Shown one piece after another: positions 24,882 to 39,000 of a stretch of DNA of 64,000 nt. Position numbers and translations under genes: made by a program. Position 1 is the stretch's first letter, and each line of letters opens with the position of its first letter. The DNA comes from Siphlonurus alternatus (taxonomy: Eukaryota; Arthropoda; Insecta; Ephemeroptera; Siphlonuridae), in assembly GCA_949825025.1 (NCBI GenBank), contig OX463781.1, positions 41,615,150 to 41,679,149 on the forward strand. The letters run 5' to 3'. Below the pieces are notes generated by a model. The model did no database searches and had not been told where the DNA came from. It saw only the letters and a list, made by a program, of their open reading frames with translations.

Positions 24882-26213
24882 ATGGATATAACTGAAGCTT
24901 TACGTAATGAAGATCTTTCAAAAACAGACTTTTTTGATTTTGTTTCTTGTCCTGAAATGAATGATGCTTCACGTTTAGTACGTTCACCATCAAGTAATAG
25001 TTATATTGATGGTTTACAAGATTTAAAAGAAACAAATAATAATCATTTACCATCTACTGATGGATTTGAACATTTATTATGGGGTAATAATAGTACTAAT
25101 TCTGGTGAAAAAGATGCTGTTAAACTTGAGACCGCAATATTTGAAGACTGGAATAAATTATGGGGACATGCTGTAGTAACTACTGCCGAGTCCAATGGTG
25201 GAACTGCCACAGGGGTGCGAAGCTCCAACACGGATGGAGCGATTTATACCCTCACCGTCTTAAACGGAGACCACCCCTCGTGGTTCACCAAGCCTGATGA
25301 CGTCACCAGCATCCCTCAACAGCCAATGGACATCGAGAGTTTGCTAAACATCATGGCACCTCCAGCTCCTTCAACAAACGGTTTCCGTACTGACACTGAA
25401 ATGTCATCATCACCAGCTTTTACATACTCAGATGATAATACAACAGATCCTTTATTAAATGAAACAGATGAAAGTTATCAAAACTCACTTTTAAGAAGTG
25501 CATTACAAGGAAAAGCATCATTTATATCTAGGTATAATATAAAAGTTGAACAAGAAAATACTGAAGAAACATCAGTAGTACAACATACTGAATTGGTAGT
25601 ACCAAGTCCTATAGCAGATGAAACGCCTTCTCAGGATTCATCACCGACTGTTTCGTCTCAGTCACTGTTCGCCAGCACTGGTGTCCTACCATCCATGTTC
25701 GAACCACAGAACTTGGATTCAGAGCCTTCGGCACACAGCATGGACGAGCTGCTTCTCTCACAGCTTGACGTAACGTACGACTATGAGAAACTGAGACGCA
25801 TCGAAGACGAAGTAGCAGAATCTGTACAACAGTACTGCAACTCCAACAGTAGCGGAGTCACCGACTCACCAATCTACAAACTGCCAGATGCGACCACACC
25901 AGCCGCTCCAACACCTTCATCGAAAAATAAAAAATATTCCAAACGCTCCAAGAGTTCTGCAGAGAAAAATTCAACAGCTAACGGAGCCAGAAAAGAGAGA
26001 TCTTTGCATTACTGTACTATATGCAGTAAGGGCTTTAAGGACAAATACTCGGTTAACGTGCATATTAGGACCCATACTGGTGAAAAACCATTTGCATGTA
26101 CGCTCTGTGGTAAAAGTTTCCGTCAAAAAGCTCACTTGGCGAAACACTACCAGACACATGCACAAAAAGCATCTCTGAGTACAAGCCCAAACCATAAATC
26201 TACAAAAAGGTAG
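24882..26213 (+). CDS. C2H2 zinc-finger protein with two C-terminal fingers
   Basis: A single uninterrupted frame of 443 residues with a long acidic, Ser/Thr/Asn-rich N-terminal region and two classical C2H2 fingers at the C-terminus (about residues 369-420). Finger 1 is C-x2-C-x12-H-x3-H (CTICSKGF ... HIRTH), the linker is TGEKPFA, and finger 2 is CTLCGKSF ... HYQTH. A Lys/Ser-rich basic stretch (about 346-366) before the fingers could be an NLS. It is probably a sequence-specific transcription factor, though two fingers contact only a short site. Acidic patches such as [11 protein letters not shown] and [18 protein letters not shown] may be activation or docking segments. The ATG at 24882 is preferred; an in-frame GTG nine bases upstream is not needed. 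The orthologue is not recognised, so no symbol is given. Third-position base use switches between nearly pure A/T and GC-rich blocks along the frame (see findings). Expression is probably from a distant promoter, because a splice acceptor lies at 24671-24672. Confidence 0.88.
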   Translation: MDITEALRNEDLSKTDFFDFVSCPEMNDASRLVRSPSSNSYIDGLQDLKETNNNHLPSTDGFEHLLWGNNSTNSGEKDAVKLETAIFEDWNKLWGHAVVTTAESNGGTATGVRSSNTDGAIYTLTVLNGDHPSWFTKPDDVTSIPQQPMDIESLLNIMAPPAPSTNGFRTDTEMSSSPAFTYSDDNTTDPLLNETDESYQNSLLRSALQGKASFISRYNIKVEQENTEETSVVQHTELVVPSPIADETPSQDSSPTVSSQSLFASTGVLPSMFEPQNLDSEPSAHSMDELLLSQLDVTYDYEKLRRIEDEVAESVQQYCNSNSSGVTDSPIYKLPDATTPAAPTPSSKNKKYSKRSKSSAEKNSTANGARKERSLHYCTICSKGFKDKYSVNVHIRTHTGEKPFACTLCGKSFRQKAHLAKHYQTHAQKASLSTSPNHKSTKR

Positions 26214-28895
26214 CGGATATAATATTTCACCGGATAATAATCATATGTAGTATATTATTTTGACTTTTATACACGATCTGAATCATTATTGTAGTTTTTA
26301 GTATTCATTCATAATATATAGCAGAAAGTAATAGTAAATTAATTATACTGCTGTATTTTTGAGTAAATTTTGATATTATGTAATATTACACTTCTCATTC
26401 AATTAATATGTGTCTGTGTTCAAGTTTGAGTATTATAGTAAGGAATATCAATAGATCGAAAAGGGACTGAAATTTTGAAAATATATATATAATTGTGAAC
26501 TCACTAGGCAAATTAATTGATAGCAAGTTTATGATAGCTGAAACAATCGATACACTAATAATTTTTTGATGTAATATGAGAGGTTTTCGAATGTAAATCT
26601 TACAATGGATGACTGAATTGGTATTTTTTAAAACAATAACTATTTATTTTTGATATTAGCATAATTATTACACTGTAGATTGTAATTAAAAAAGAGAAGC
26701 CACCGAACACAATTGCCATTTTTATTATTGTAATTAATTTAAAGACCTATAATATAAATAATTAATCTACACACTGTGTGTAATACACACAAAAAAATAA
26801 AAAAATATATTATAATTATAATGGATTAATGTATGGCTAAGCCATTGAAATTAATATGTAAATATATTTTTATGAATTCTAAAAGAGTGTAGCTACAATA
26901 CATAATTATATATTAATGTTTTATAATTTTAAATAATTATAAGCAATAGAAACAATTAATTATGGTAATAAAATCTGCCATACACAATTTATATCTGTTT
27001 GCTTATAATATTGATATACATATAATTTCCATATAATGGAGTTTAAATATTGTAAAAAGTGTACTTATTTTGTTTTTGTATGATTTTTTTTTTTTAATAG
27101 GATTGGATTTTATTGCAATGTTATTTTGTAAATTAATTGATAAGTTTTGATGAGGTTGTTCCTAATTTTTGTAGCAGTTGCTGTGATTATCTATGTTTTG
27201 TTGTTTTTTTTATCCTAAATCTGTGGGCAAAATTGTTGGTACAATATTTAAGGTGAACTGAATTCAATTAATAAGATGCCTAACAGAATCCGTACAGGTG
27301 GCTGTGGATACTAAAATGTTAATTTTTCACTACTGGGTTTCGCGATCTCAAAAAATACGAAGAGATTTTATAAACAAACATTGGCCTATTTTGACACATT
27401 AATTTCCATTTTTGACTGCACAGTTAAAACATAGGCAACCTGTCAGTAACGAATACAGGAGATTTTCGTTCATATATTTATTTGAAATAAAATAAAAAAA
27501 AAAAAAACATTTTTTCCAGAATAATTTTATTGTTCCAATAAAATGTATGTTTTTAAATGGTTAGGAGTAAAATGTTTATGTAGGAAATATATTTTCATAT
27601 TGTTATAATCTTTAAACTTTTTAAAAGTGCCAAATGTGTACGTTATTATAAGAAAAGCCTTTATATTTTGTACACGACAAGCACTTAATTATACTCGCAT
27701 AAAAAAAAAAAAAAAGAAAAAGTAAACGTAAATTTAGTAAATGATTCAAAATTATTTTGCTATATTTTGGCCTTGTAGTACAAAAATAAATTATCATTGA
27801 CTTTTAAATAAAATAAAGGGCTGAATTAACAATCTAAGTTGTTTTTATAACAACAAGCCCGATTTGCAGACTAAATTTTCGTCACTTAACTTACTATATA
27901 TTTTTTTAATTATTTATGTAGTCTAGACTGAGTACCGTAGAAAATTGACCTGGAATTATTCAGAATAACATTTTTATATTATATTATATAATTATTTTCA
28001 ATAGAGAGCTATAGTATATTTTATGATTATAAATTATGACTGGATATATGAAAAAAAAAAGAAGTGTATCCTTAAAAACGAGGAATTGATAATTAAAAAT
28101 TGTTCTAAAAATATTTATGTGTTTTTATTTTGTACCTTAATTTATTACCCAAATTCATACAATCTAAAAAACGTGACAAATATGTCACTTTGGAAGAATC
28201 ATGTTTACCTAATATTTATTTTTTTAGAATATATATATATTACTCCTAAAATCTAATACAATGATATATTTCCTTGAACACGTTATCATATTAATATAAT
28301 GAATTCTTTTAATAAATACATAAACCATTATCTATTATTCATTATCTGTTGGAAAATCCAGTAATTTTTAATATTAATTGCCATTTTTTGTTAGTTCCCT
28401 TGCATATAGGCAACTTGTTTAGCTTGACAGAACAAAGGGTTGCATAACTATCCAGGGGTGGTTACATTCGGCGCCAAGTGAGAGCGCAAGCGCATCAGTT
28501 CAAAATCACTATAGCTAAATTCCCATATTTTATAGATTCTTGCAAGAGTTGCGAGCAAATAAATTGATATTACAAATTGATAATTAAATATAAGTACATA
28601 AGGAATTGGAGCATAATTAATTAATTGTATATTAATTATGAGTTACGAGAGTATATACACTGTATAATATATATTATGTAGAGTTATATATAACACTTTT
28701 TTTTTTGCCTTTATTTTGGAATAAAGAATAAATATACATGAAACAGCTTTAAGTCGTCCTCTTTTTTTTTTTTTTTTTTTTTGCTGCTAATATAATTTAA
28801 CTATGTATATTTATCGTTCATGTACCGTACGTCATGTGCATCACGAAACGGACAGTAAAAGACAACAATGAATTGTGCTGTTAATTCTCTATAGA

Positions 28896-28950
<55 letters not shown>

Positions 28951-29193
28951 AGCTGTTTTGTAAATATAATTTGATTCTGATGATGTAAAATTATTCTATA
29001 CGTACTATCAGAGAATAATTAATTAATATATAGGACCTATATAATAAAAATATAATAATATGTTCTCTGATACGTACTATATATGAAGCTCATAAATATA
29101 GAGCTACAAAATGAGACAACTTAATTATAATTTTCATGTCCCTTCAGCTAGGACCCTTCATGTGTGGTATAAATAGAATTGTTAAGAATAGAA
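26214..29193 (+). other. 3' UTR and downstream region of the zinc-finger gene
   Basis: AT-rich from the stop codon onward, with many possible poly(A) signals, so the transcript end cannot be placed. A Pumilio-type TGTAAATA is at 26857-26864, but chance occurrence is likely. A slightly richer unique patch is at 28420-28520. Confidence 0.45.
28898..28949. repeat. Poly(A) tract
   Basis: About 52 consecutive A. Others of about 20-30 bases are at 10738-10758 and 19323-19351. This could be a retroposon tail, but no source sequence is recognised upstream. Confidence 0.9.
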
Positions 29194-29497
29194 TGTAGTA
29201 TCGACCTCAATTTTTTTTATTGCAGAAATGGATAGAGGGTGCAAAGTTATGTTACCCTGATTTTTTTGAGACCGGGAACTATTTTTAAAAAATTATTGAA
29301 AGTCCTTTTTGTGACGTCACGCGGCGGCAAGTCCTATCTTTTTCTTAAGGAGCGGCGTCTCGTGACGTCACAAAAAGGACTTTCAATATTTTTTTAAAAA
29401 TAGTTCCCGGTCTAAAAAAAAATCAGGTTATATAGCATAACTTTGCACCCTCTATCCATTTCTGCAATAAAAAAAATTGAGGTCGATACTCCATTGC
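29194..29497. mobile_element. Fold-back family A, copy 1
   Basis: Long inverted ends built on TATTGCAGAAATGGATAGAG, GGTGCAAAGTTATG and TCCCGGTC, with a GC-rich centre and two TGACGTCA octamers (29312, 29363). It is the same family as 31325-31613, 43775-44062 and 55824-56154. This copy has the longest flanking inverted match (AGTATCGACCTCAA). No frame of interest. Confidence 0.75.
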
Positions 29498-29819
29498 CTT
29501 ATAAACCTCGTACAAATTTAAGTAACATTTAATTATAACAAATGTCAGATGTCTCTTTAAATTTTTTCTGGTATTTATAGTCACAATTAAAAGAAAAAAA
29601 ATTATTTAATTGAAGTGAAAGTTTATCTTCTGTTCAAAAATGATAATTATAATTGCTTACATTAAAAGTGGACCTTTTCCCCCATGGCAACGCCAATTAA
29701 GCCTCAAAGAATAATTTATTATAAACAAATTATTATTATTATTTTTTAATCAAACCCTATTGGGTACTTCTATTTATCTATTTACTAATTACATACTACT
29801 TTGAAACTCCGAACCTTCC

Positions 29820-30080
29820 GAAACCCTATATAACTTGAGTGTTTCGCGGGCTCCTCCGGAACGGAGGCGGCCACAGCCTTGCAAATCCATTCCGGCATTT
29901 GCCTGCGACTGAGGAAAAGGTGGAAATCTCAACCAGGATGGTAAACAAATTATATATACGGGAATTTCATGTTTACATTTTGGGTAGCACGGAGATGCCC
30001 GAAGCCGCCCGAAGAGCTTCGGGATGTAGGCAGAAAACCCTAAAATCCTATGCTGTGCCTGTTAACATAACTCACAACAC
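29820..30080. other. GC-rich patch with a 109-codon frame, nature unknown
   Basis: Contains GGGCTCCTCCGGAACGGAGG and CGAAGCCGCCCGAAGAGCTT. A plus-strand frame from 29839 to 30168 has no ATG in its first part and no recognisable domain. It may be a transposon fragment, since the inverted pairs GAAGAGCTTC and CTCCGGAACGGAG are present. Confidence 0.25.
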
Positions 30081-30769
30081 CTCTTTTCTCATAACAGTTT
30101 TGGTCGCCAAATATTTTTTTTCACTAGCATTGGTTCTTCTTGTTACCATTTATGAAAGAAAATTCTAAGAAAAATGATACGAATCGTCAGGAGAAATTAA
30201 TTTCGAGACCAACTTTAAAACATATTTGCTATGCCGCTGACAATGTTTTACCTACACGATTATGACATCATATTGTGTAGGTGATTTGTGACGTATGGTG
30301 AAAGACCCTTATTGCAGTTTTGCTAGCAAAAATATAGATAACATATATAATATATTTATAAAATATAAGATTCCAAAGTTATTTTTTAAGTTATATTGTT
30401 AAAATTAAACCAAAAATATCAACAAAAACAATATTTATTTTTTCATGCTTTGATTGTAAATAATTTCACTCACAACTAACCTATAAGTATTCATATAAAA
30501 AATATATGTATTTCACTTCTCGTTATAATGATTCATTATTATTTTTTTTTACATCTATCATACCTGATTATACAAATGAAATAATTCAATACACGACTAT
30601 TATATATATTATAAGCACATCAAAAAATAAAATTCTAAATCTAAACTAAAGAACAGAGTAAAAAAACCCATGAGATTGCAACAATAAACAATAACAATGT
30701 AGTTTCAGACAGGTTTCATAATGTATATATTTATATGGATGTAGAAACTTAAAAACATATCATCCCTCG

Positions 30770-30975
30770 TCTGGAATAATGAGCTATCTGCTACCTCGAT
30801 TTCGTATGTAATAATGAGCTATCTGCTATTTTAGGTGAGTGCAATTAAGAGCTGTAAGTATAAAAGTATAAAATAAAGCTCATTATTAAATTGCTTTCAC
30901 CGGAAATAGCAGATAGCTCATTATTACATATGAGATTGTGGTAGCAGATAGCTCATTATTGCAGACGAGGGATGA
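30770..30975. mobile_element. MITE family E, copy 2, downstream of MCCC1
   Basis: Ends TCATCCCTCGTCTGGAATAA and TTATTGCAGACGAGGGATGA, with a TA duplication. It lies 130 bases past the MCCC1 stop codon and may therefore be inside the 3' UTR. It has the same internal AATAATGAGCTATCTGC repeats as copy 1. Confidence 0.8.
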
Positions 30976-31108
30976 TATTCATAGCAAGATAGGCAGGCAA
31001 TATAAAATTGAGAATAAGAAATTCTCCTGTTGATGAGAATGCAAAGCAAATGCTGAACTTATATGTTCCCTAACATTATATTATGATAACATATCCGTGA
31101 TCAAGGCA

Positions 31109-34100
31109 TTAAGAAGTGGACTCCTTGGGCTCCACCATTTTCACAACAGGGGCATTCTTTTTGACATTGTCTCCCTCTTTGTATAGCACTCTCTCGACAA
31201 CTCCATCCTTGGGGGCTCGGATCACATGCTGTAAATTACATCACGGTATTACTTCACACTGATAATGAGTACACAAATTACAAACAATGCTGACAAGGAA
31301 AGTAAGATAACGGAATATCTTCCTTAAAATTTTTTATTACAGAAATAGATAGGGGGTGCAAAGTTTTGCTGCTAAGATTTTTTTCAGATTATTTAGAGTC
31401 CGGTAACTGTTTTTGAAAATTTATTTAAAGTACAGAGAGAGTAACGCCTCTAGACGTCTCTCTTAATGAAAAGATAGGGACTAAAAGGAGCGTGGGTTCA
31501 AACACAACCTCAACAAAACTTTTTGGCAATACTCCCGGACTCTAAAAATTTGAAAAAAATCAGAGTAACATAACTTTGCACCCTTTATTCATTTTTGCAA
31601 TAAAAAATTTTGAGCGATTAGTTATTGATATTTGTCCTTTGGTTAAAATCACGTCAGATCAATAAGGAAATGGATGAGGTCAATAGATTTTGATGAATTT
31701 CACATATGTTACACATCTGACCTAGGTTGATGAGGTTTGGATGTTATTTTTTCAAATTTAAAAAGAAAAACACGATTTTCAGAAATTTTCAAAAATTTAA
31801 AAACAAGGGCAATCTCGAGAGATAACAAAAATTGTATCTCGAATTCTGCTCAACATAGAATTACAATTTAAATTTCTATAAGTTTGTACTAGAATTGTTA
31901 AACTTTTTTGCATTGACAATTTTGACCTTGAAATTTTATTTAGGTCAAAGGTCAGAGGTCAAACTACAAAAAGCGTATTTATTCACACAAGATATCTAGC
32001 TAAAAAATTTCGAGATATAGGTTTTGAAGAAAGTCTATCCTTCTATAACATACCGTTTTCAAATGTTTGGGATAATTCAAAATTTTGAAGTTGCGATTTT
32101 TTTTTATTAATTTTTCCGAGATTTTTTGAAAAATTTTGTAACAGTTTTTCCAAAAATGTCACATGTGTTAACAATCTGACCAAGTTCAATGAGGTTTGGG
32201 CATTATTTTTTCAAATTTCTAAAAAACTCGAAATTCAAAATTCAAGATTTTCAAAAAACCTCGGAAAAATTAATAAAAAAAATCGTAACTTCAAAATTTT
32301 GAATTATCCCAAACATTTGAAAACGGTATGTTATAGAAGGATAGACCCTTTTTAAAACCTATATCTCGAAATTTTTTAGCTAGATATCTTGTGTGAATAA
32401 ATACGCTTTTTGTAGTTTGACCTCTGACCTTTGACCTAAATAAAATTTCAAGGTCAAAATTGCCAATGCAAAAAAGTTTAGCAATTCTACTACAAACTTA
32501 TAGAAATTTAAATTGTAATTCTATGTTGAGCAGAATTTGAGATACAATTTTTGTTATCTCTCGAGATTGCCCTTGTTTTTAAATTTTTGAAAAATTCTGA
32601 AAATCGTTTTTTTTTCAAAATTTGAAAAAATAACATCCAAACCTTATCACCCTAGGTCAGATGTGTAGCATATGTGAAATTCATCAAAATCTATTGACCT
32701 CGTCCATTTCCTTATTGATCTGACGTGATTTTAACCCTTTAGCTATATAAAAATACATAAATTTTAATTAAAAATAAATCTTAATTACAGTATCTACAGA
32801 GCTTGTTCTACTGCATTTTTAGTTTTATGACTATGAAAACTTTGGCATTAAGCACAGATCATTATGGGATTGAACTTAAACTTAAGGAAAAGGTACCGGG
32901 TACTAACACGGATCAGCTAATTGACGTTGTCCAAGTTTTATTAACTTGTAAACCTTAGCAGACACACAAAAATCCTGATTTTTTTTTAGAGAGAGATACT
33001 TAAAAGTCACAGAAAAAATTTCAAAACAATTCTGCAATCCATTTTTTTTTTTTTTTTATTAATTACTGTATGCAATTTTTTACTTTGACTCTTCATAGGA
33101 AAGCCCTATGCTAAAAATTAAAAAAATTAACTTATTTTTTTTTTTAAAAAAAGGGATCAAACAATGTTTTGAAATTTTTTTCTATATAGATGGCTTTTAA
33201 GTATCTGCCTCTAAAAAAAAAAAAATTAAGAATTTTTGTGTGTCTGCTAAGGTTTACATGTTAATCAAATGGGACTACATGAATCAGCTGATCTGTGTTA
33301 CCTTCTCCTAAAATGTTTGACACTGAAACTCACCTCCATCTTCATTGCGATCATCACAACGAGCTGCTGGCCAGCCTTCACCGCCTCCCCGTCCTTGACT
33401 AGCACCTTCTCGATGACTCCAGGCATGGGTGCCACTGCTCCACCTCCTGCCAAGGCACCAGCACCAGCCCCTTCCAGCATAAACAACGGCAGTGGCTCCT
33501 CAAATACGTAGCTACCCTCCTGCACAAGATAACATATTTAATATCACCATTAAAATTACTGTATATGAACCGTTTGATCTAATATCAGTCAAAACTTTTG
33601 AATGACAATAAGTTTTTACGCCTACTTTTTACACACACAGTTAGTTTTATTTAGTTAGGAAATAATTTAGTTCCAATGGCCTGAGAAAATTATTCAATAT
33701 TTTTAACAAGATCTTGTTTCCTATAGATACAGTATCATATCATTGTTGTGGTAGCATCTTGATCTCAACTTGGTAGAATTTAAATCTATAGATCAATCCA
33801 TTTCCAGTAATGTATGAAAATGACATTGTTAATCTATGAAAATTCTACATAGTTGAGACCGGCGAACTAAACTCTATTACAACAATATCCTTCCTCTCCC
33901 CCCCCCCCCCCAAATAATAATAAATGTGTTTTTTTTTCTGACACTGTTTAAATCAAGACTCTTTATCACCTTAGTGAAGAGATGAATTTGAGGTCCGACT
34001 CTCTCCACCCTGCATTTGGTGACATGGCCGTTGATGCAGGTGATCAGGAGGGTCTCGCCTGTCTCAGAGAGACCGAGGGAGGCGGTGGCATGCAGGGAGG

Positions 34101-35997
34101 CTTCCGCATGCTTTACCACGAAGCCCTCGCCCATTGCCTCACTGAGCTCCACCTCCAGCTTCTCTTCTCCAAACTTGAGCTGCACACGACGAGTCACCGC
34201 ATGGCCCAGGCGTAGACTAGCCTCAGACGAGAAGGGGCTGTATGCGTCCAGGGAGGCCACAGTTGGTTGACGACGCTCAGTCAGCAGAGAAGCAAGAGAC
34301 GCCTACAGAGCGGAAGAAAAGTAACAATAAAGTTTTTTTTTTTTTTTTTTTTACTCTGGGGAAAAAAAGTAAAAATTAACTAAACCAAAAATATGAAAAC
34401 CAGCAATTTCTCACGATACTTGTAAAACATCATCAAGGGTAAGGTAACAAGTCCAATGTTAAAAAAATCCCCACACATGAAAATTATGAACATACCTTAA
34501 AATGTCCTCTTCTACATCCCCTATCAGTAGCTAAAATATCAGGTATACAAATTTTATCTAGTTTTTGAGTTGATTTTTAAAGTTGACTGATTTAATATGG
34601 AAGTTCCATTTCTTCATGTTAAATTAGTTAAATTTAAAAATTCAAAACTAGATCGAATTTGTGTACAGTAACTGATATTTTAGCTACTAATAGGGAATGT
34701 AGAGGAGAACATCGTAAGAAATGTTTCATAATTCTTATGTGTGGGAATTGGGCGTGTTACCTTACCTTTAACATTAAAACATAGAATACTCAAAGATATA
34801 TTTTTACCATACTTATAGCAGCAATCTCACCTGAGCAACTAACGATTGTGAAAGTGTTCTACTGGGAAAAAGAGTTGCTTGGTGTTCTGGGATAAAATTG
34901 GTGTGCACGTTACCAGCCAAGAACTGTTCGTGTGAGCACAGCGACATCAGGAAGTCCACGTTGGTGTTGAGCCCCACCACCTGCCAGCAAATTGAGCATC
35001 AGTAGCGGCCTCGGTATGGGGAGGATCAACCTACATTGAACTGAGACAGCTGGTCCTTGAGTTTCAAGATGGCCGCCTCACGGTGCTCCGCCCACACAAC
35101 AAGCTTGGCTATCATTGGATCGTAGTGGACAGAAACCTCATCTCCCTGCCTCACACCTAGAGTCATAAGATATTCTCTTTTAACCTTTATGTAAAATAGA
35201 AAATTTAGGAGTCTCTGAAGCTAAATTTAAATTTCTAAATTTACTGCTTCTAATAAAGAGTGTTATAGTATATTTTAACATGATCAATATATGTAAAATC
35301 AGTTAACAGAATCTAGTCATTAATAAGCCAGTTGTTATCAGAATAGTTCACAAAATCCACCCGCCTCTTGCCAAAACTCTATTACTGTAACATATTTTCT
35401 TTCCAATAAATTTCAATGAATAGGGGTCAAAAATTAGTATAAATTTTAATTACATTAAGGTATTAGTGCACATGGTTACGAAGTACATCAAGAAGCACCC
35501 ACCTGTCTCCACTCTGACATCTGACCTGACGGTTGGGGTACTGAGTCTCGTAAGAGGACCAGCGCCTGGCAAGAAGTCTGCGCCTGGCTCCTCTGCGTAG
35601 ATTCTTGCCTCGAGGGAGTGTCCTTTCAACTCCAGCTGATCCTGAGTCATCGGCAGACGTTCTCCAGCAGCCACCTGAGACCAGGGTGGCGTTTTCATCG
35701 TCAACACTAAATGTACTTCAGATAACTAGATGTACAAGGTTTCTTGACTTCTTCGATACAATTTCATTAAGAAGATAACCAGGAATTAAGATAACAAGCT
35801 TTTTTTTACTAACAGCATAACTCAATACTAATCATGACTGGTGAGAAAGCTGGATGTGGTACTATAAATTTATTTTATGAATCTCACCCCTTGCATGTGT
35901 CTGATGTATGTACAGTACATAATAATACACTTCAGTACATACTATTGTGCTACTGCAAAATACATTTTTTGTCTGTTCTCTTTAAAACTTTGACAAA

Positions 35998-36048
<51 letters not shown>

Positions 36049-39000
36049 ACTCAAGTACAGTACAGTAGAAATGCATCAAAGTTTTGACAGAGACATAAAG
36101 AGGATTTGTAATCTTTGTTTGTACATCGTCTCACCTGCAGCTGCCACTGCACCAGGTCGGTGCCTGTGATCATCTCAGTGACGGGATGTTCCACCTGCAG
36201 CCTCGTGTTCATCTCCATGAAGAAGAACTTGTGGTCCTTTGCTCCGAGAACAAACTCCACGGTGCCAGCTCCCTCGTAGCCCACAGCTCGGGCCGCTCGC
36301 ACCGCAGCTTCACCAATAGCTCGACGCTCATCCCAAGTCAGACCAGGCTGAAATAGTCAATTATAACACGACATCTTTTTAGTTAGGGGCTTAGAAAGAG
36401 GGGATATGTTTAAACATCAGGAAAAGTTAATTTTCGAGTTTGAATACTGTATTTATTTCCTACAAAAAAAAAAAAAAATAAATAATAAAAATAAACAAAA
36501 ATAAGAGCAATTTTTTAATAATCTTGATAATATACTTACAGCAGGTGCTTCTTCAATGACTTTCTGATGTCTACGTTGTACGCTACAATCTCGTTCAAAC
36601 AGGTACACATAATTTCCATGCTTGTCTCCAAACACCTGTACTTCAACATGACGAGGCTGCAATACAAAGCGCTCAACCAGCATGACTTGGTCACCAAATG
36701 ACTTCTGGGCTTCTCGTCTTGCAGACTCTAATTGTGACAAGAACTCTTCCTTACTCGCAGCTATACGCATACCCTATGACAAAACAAAAAGATAATATAT
36801 GTTATGGGGGTTTCATAAAATAATGCGACATTAATTACCTTTCCGCCACCTCCTCTTACAGCTTTTATCATAACGGGAAAACCAATTTTCTCAGCCTCTG
36901 ACATTAATGTAGCATCTGTCTGATCATCTCCGTGATATCCTTCAATGACAGGTACTCCAGCTGCTGACATTATAGTCTTTGATGTACTGAAAGAGTTAAA
37001 AAAATTGTCAAGTTTGATTTCACTATAGCTTTATAATGATTAGAAAATGTTGTTGTACCTTTTAATTCCCATGTCTCGAATTGCTGAAGGAGGAGGTCCA
37101 ATAAATACTAAACCTGATTGGTGACAGAGCTCTGCAAACTCAGCATTTTCAGATAAAAATCCATAGCCTGGATGTATTGCTTGAGCTCCACATTTTTTTG
37201 CAGCCTCAATAATACGATCTTGGCGCAGGTAACTCTCAGACGAGGCAGCTGTTCCAATACGATATGCTTCGTCAGCCTAAAATTAATATTAATTTATTAT
37301 GATACATTATAGATACAGAATGCATGTAATTATATATATTTATATACATGGATTTATTAATTTATTTTTACCATAGCTACATGCATTGAGCCTACATCCG
37401 CATCGCTGTAAACAGCAACAGTTTGGATGCCCATTTTCCGAGCACTTCGCATTACTCGACATGCTATTTCTCCTCGGTTAGCGATGAGAACCTTATTAAT
37501 TCTTTGTGTCTCACCACAATGGTGCCCCTGGTGCCGTGATGCAAAACGAGGGGACCTGAGAATCATAAAATAATACAATATGCATAATTATATCACAGTA
37601 TAGGCATATGATATATGTAATATGTACAATATTTATATGCATACAGTCAACCGGGGTAACATTGAAGGGTTTTTACTACCTTTCTGATAATAACTTTAAA
37701 AAAAAAAATATCTGGCAAATAAAAAAATTACCAGTTGTGTAACTTAGCTAGAGATGTCTAAAAATGTTTGTAAATTTTTTTTGCCCCAATTATTAACTGT
37801 AAAAAAAAATTAAAACAAGCCCTTCAAAGTTACCCCGGCAATGGGGTAACATTGAAGGGCCTTGCGGACACTTATATTCAAGCAACTTAAAAGTGTAATT
37901 TTTTTATTAATGTGTCCTACCATGTAATTTACTGTTCTGGACATATTTTTCAGTAACTTAGTATCATATTAAACCATTATTTGCAGTTAATTAAAGGTTA
38001 ATTAGATAATTAATTACAGTAATTAATTAAAATCCTCCAAATATTTAAACATTCATTTTATTTATTAATTTTTCTCTCTCTGAACATAATATTGTGTCAT
38101 ATATGTTTACAAACATTAATAATTTTATAAGAATGCAGAAGAATTTAAAAAGTTAAGTTGAAACTTTTTAGAAATTTCTTCTCTTCATGTTCAGGCTTGA
38201 ACTGGCATCATTTCCGGAATAGTATTCGGATGCAGAGAACTTGAAGTCCTTGGTCAGTTGGCTGTTCAATTATGAACATATAGTTGAACCATTTTGAATA
38301 TCACAATACATCTTCTTTAACTTGACAAGCAGATAAGTTCCAGAGGGGAAGCCTCAGTTCCGTCGCTAACTGTTAAGTCGCTAATCCCAGTGACGAGCTC
38401 ACTTGTCAGTTGTAGACAGGGTCATTTTTTTTTTTTTTTTTTTGTCACTATAATCTGTGTTATTCCCATTTGTAATTTTTTGTCATCATTGTTTGAGCTC
38501 TTTTTGTCATTCACACTCTGATCACTTACTCTTGACTTTGCAACAGACGAGGAATGTCGACACTCTTCACTCTTACCTAGTGCCATCTTTAGGCAAGGGG
38601 GGGGGGAGGGGTCATGCATGGTTGGGATCATTCGTGTTAACTAAATATACCACCCATTGCCCCTCCATCTTCCATAACCCCACCAGACTCCGCTGACTCA
38701 CTCTGACTTCAGACCTGGAGAAATGTGCTGGAGACACACTTTTACCTGATGCAACCTGTAGACAGGGGGAAAGGGGAGGGAGGGGGAGTCCATAGTTTAG
38801 GTCACCTCTAGAATTGTTCTTAAGTTCAAAAAACTCCCACCCACTGCTCCTTCAAGTCCCTGTACCCCTCCATCCCAAAACTTTTAGCGGACTCACTCTG
38901 ACTTTCATACTCCGACGAGGAGCAATATAACTTGAGGCAGTGGCTTGGTTGCCTGGTTCTACTTGAAGGCAAAAGGGGTTCCATGGGGGGGGGGGGGAGG

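Noticed and set aside
29839..30168. 109-codon frame in a GC-rich patch
   Set aside because: No ATG at the start, second half AT-rich and hydrophobic by composition, no recognised family; kept only as a GC-rich patch.
35997..36048. LINE insertion inferred from the (AAAT)n tract
   Set aside because: No reverse transcriptase or 3' UTR similarity is visible beside it.
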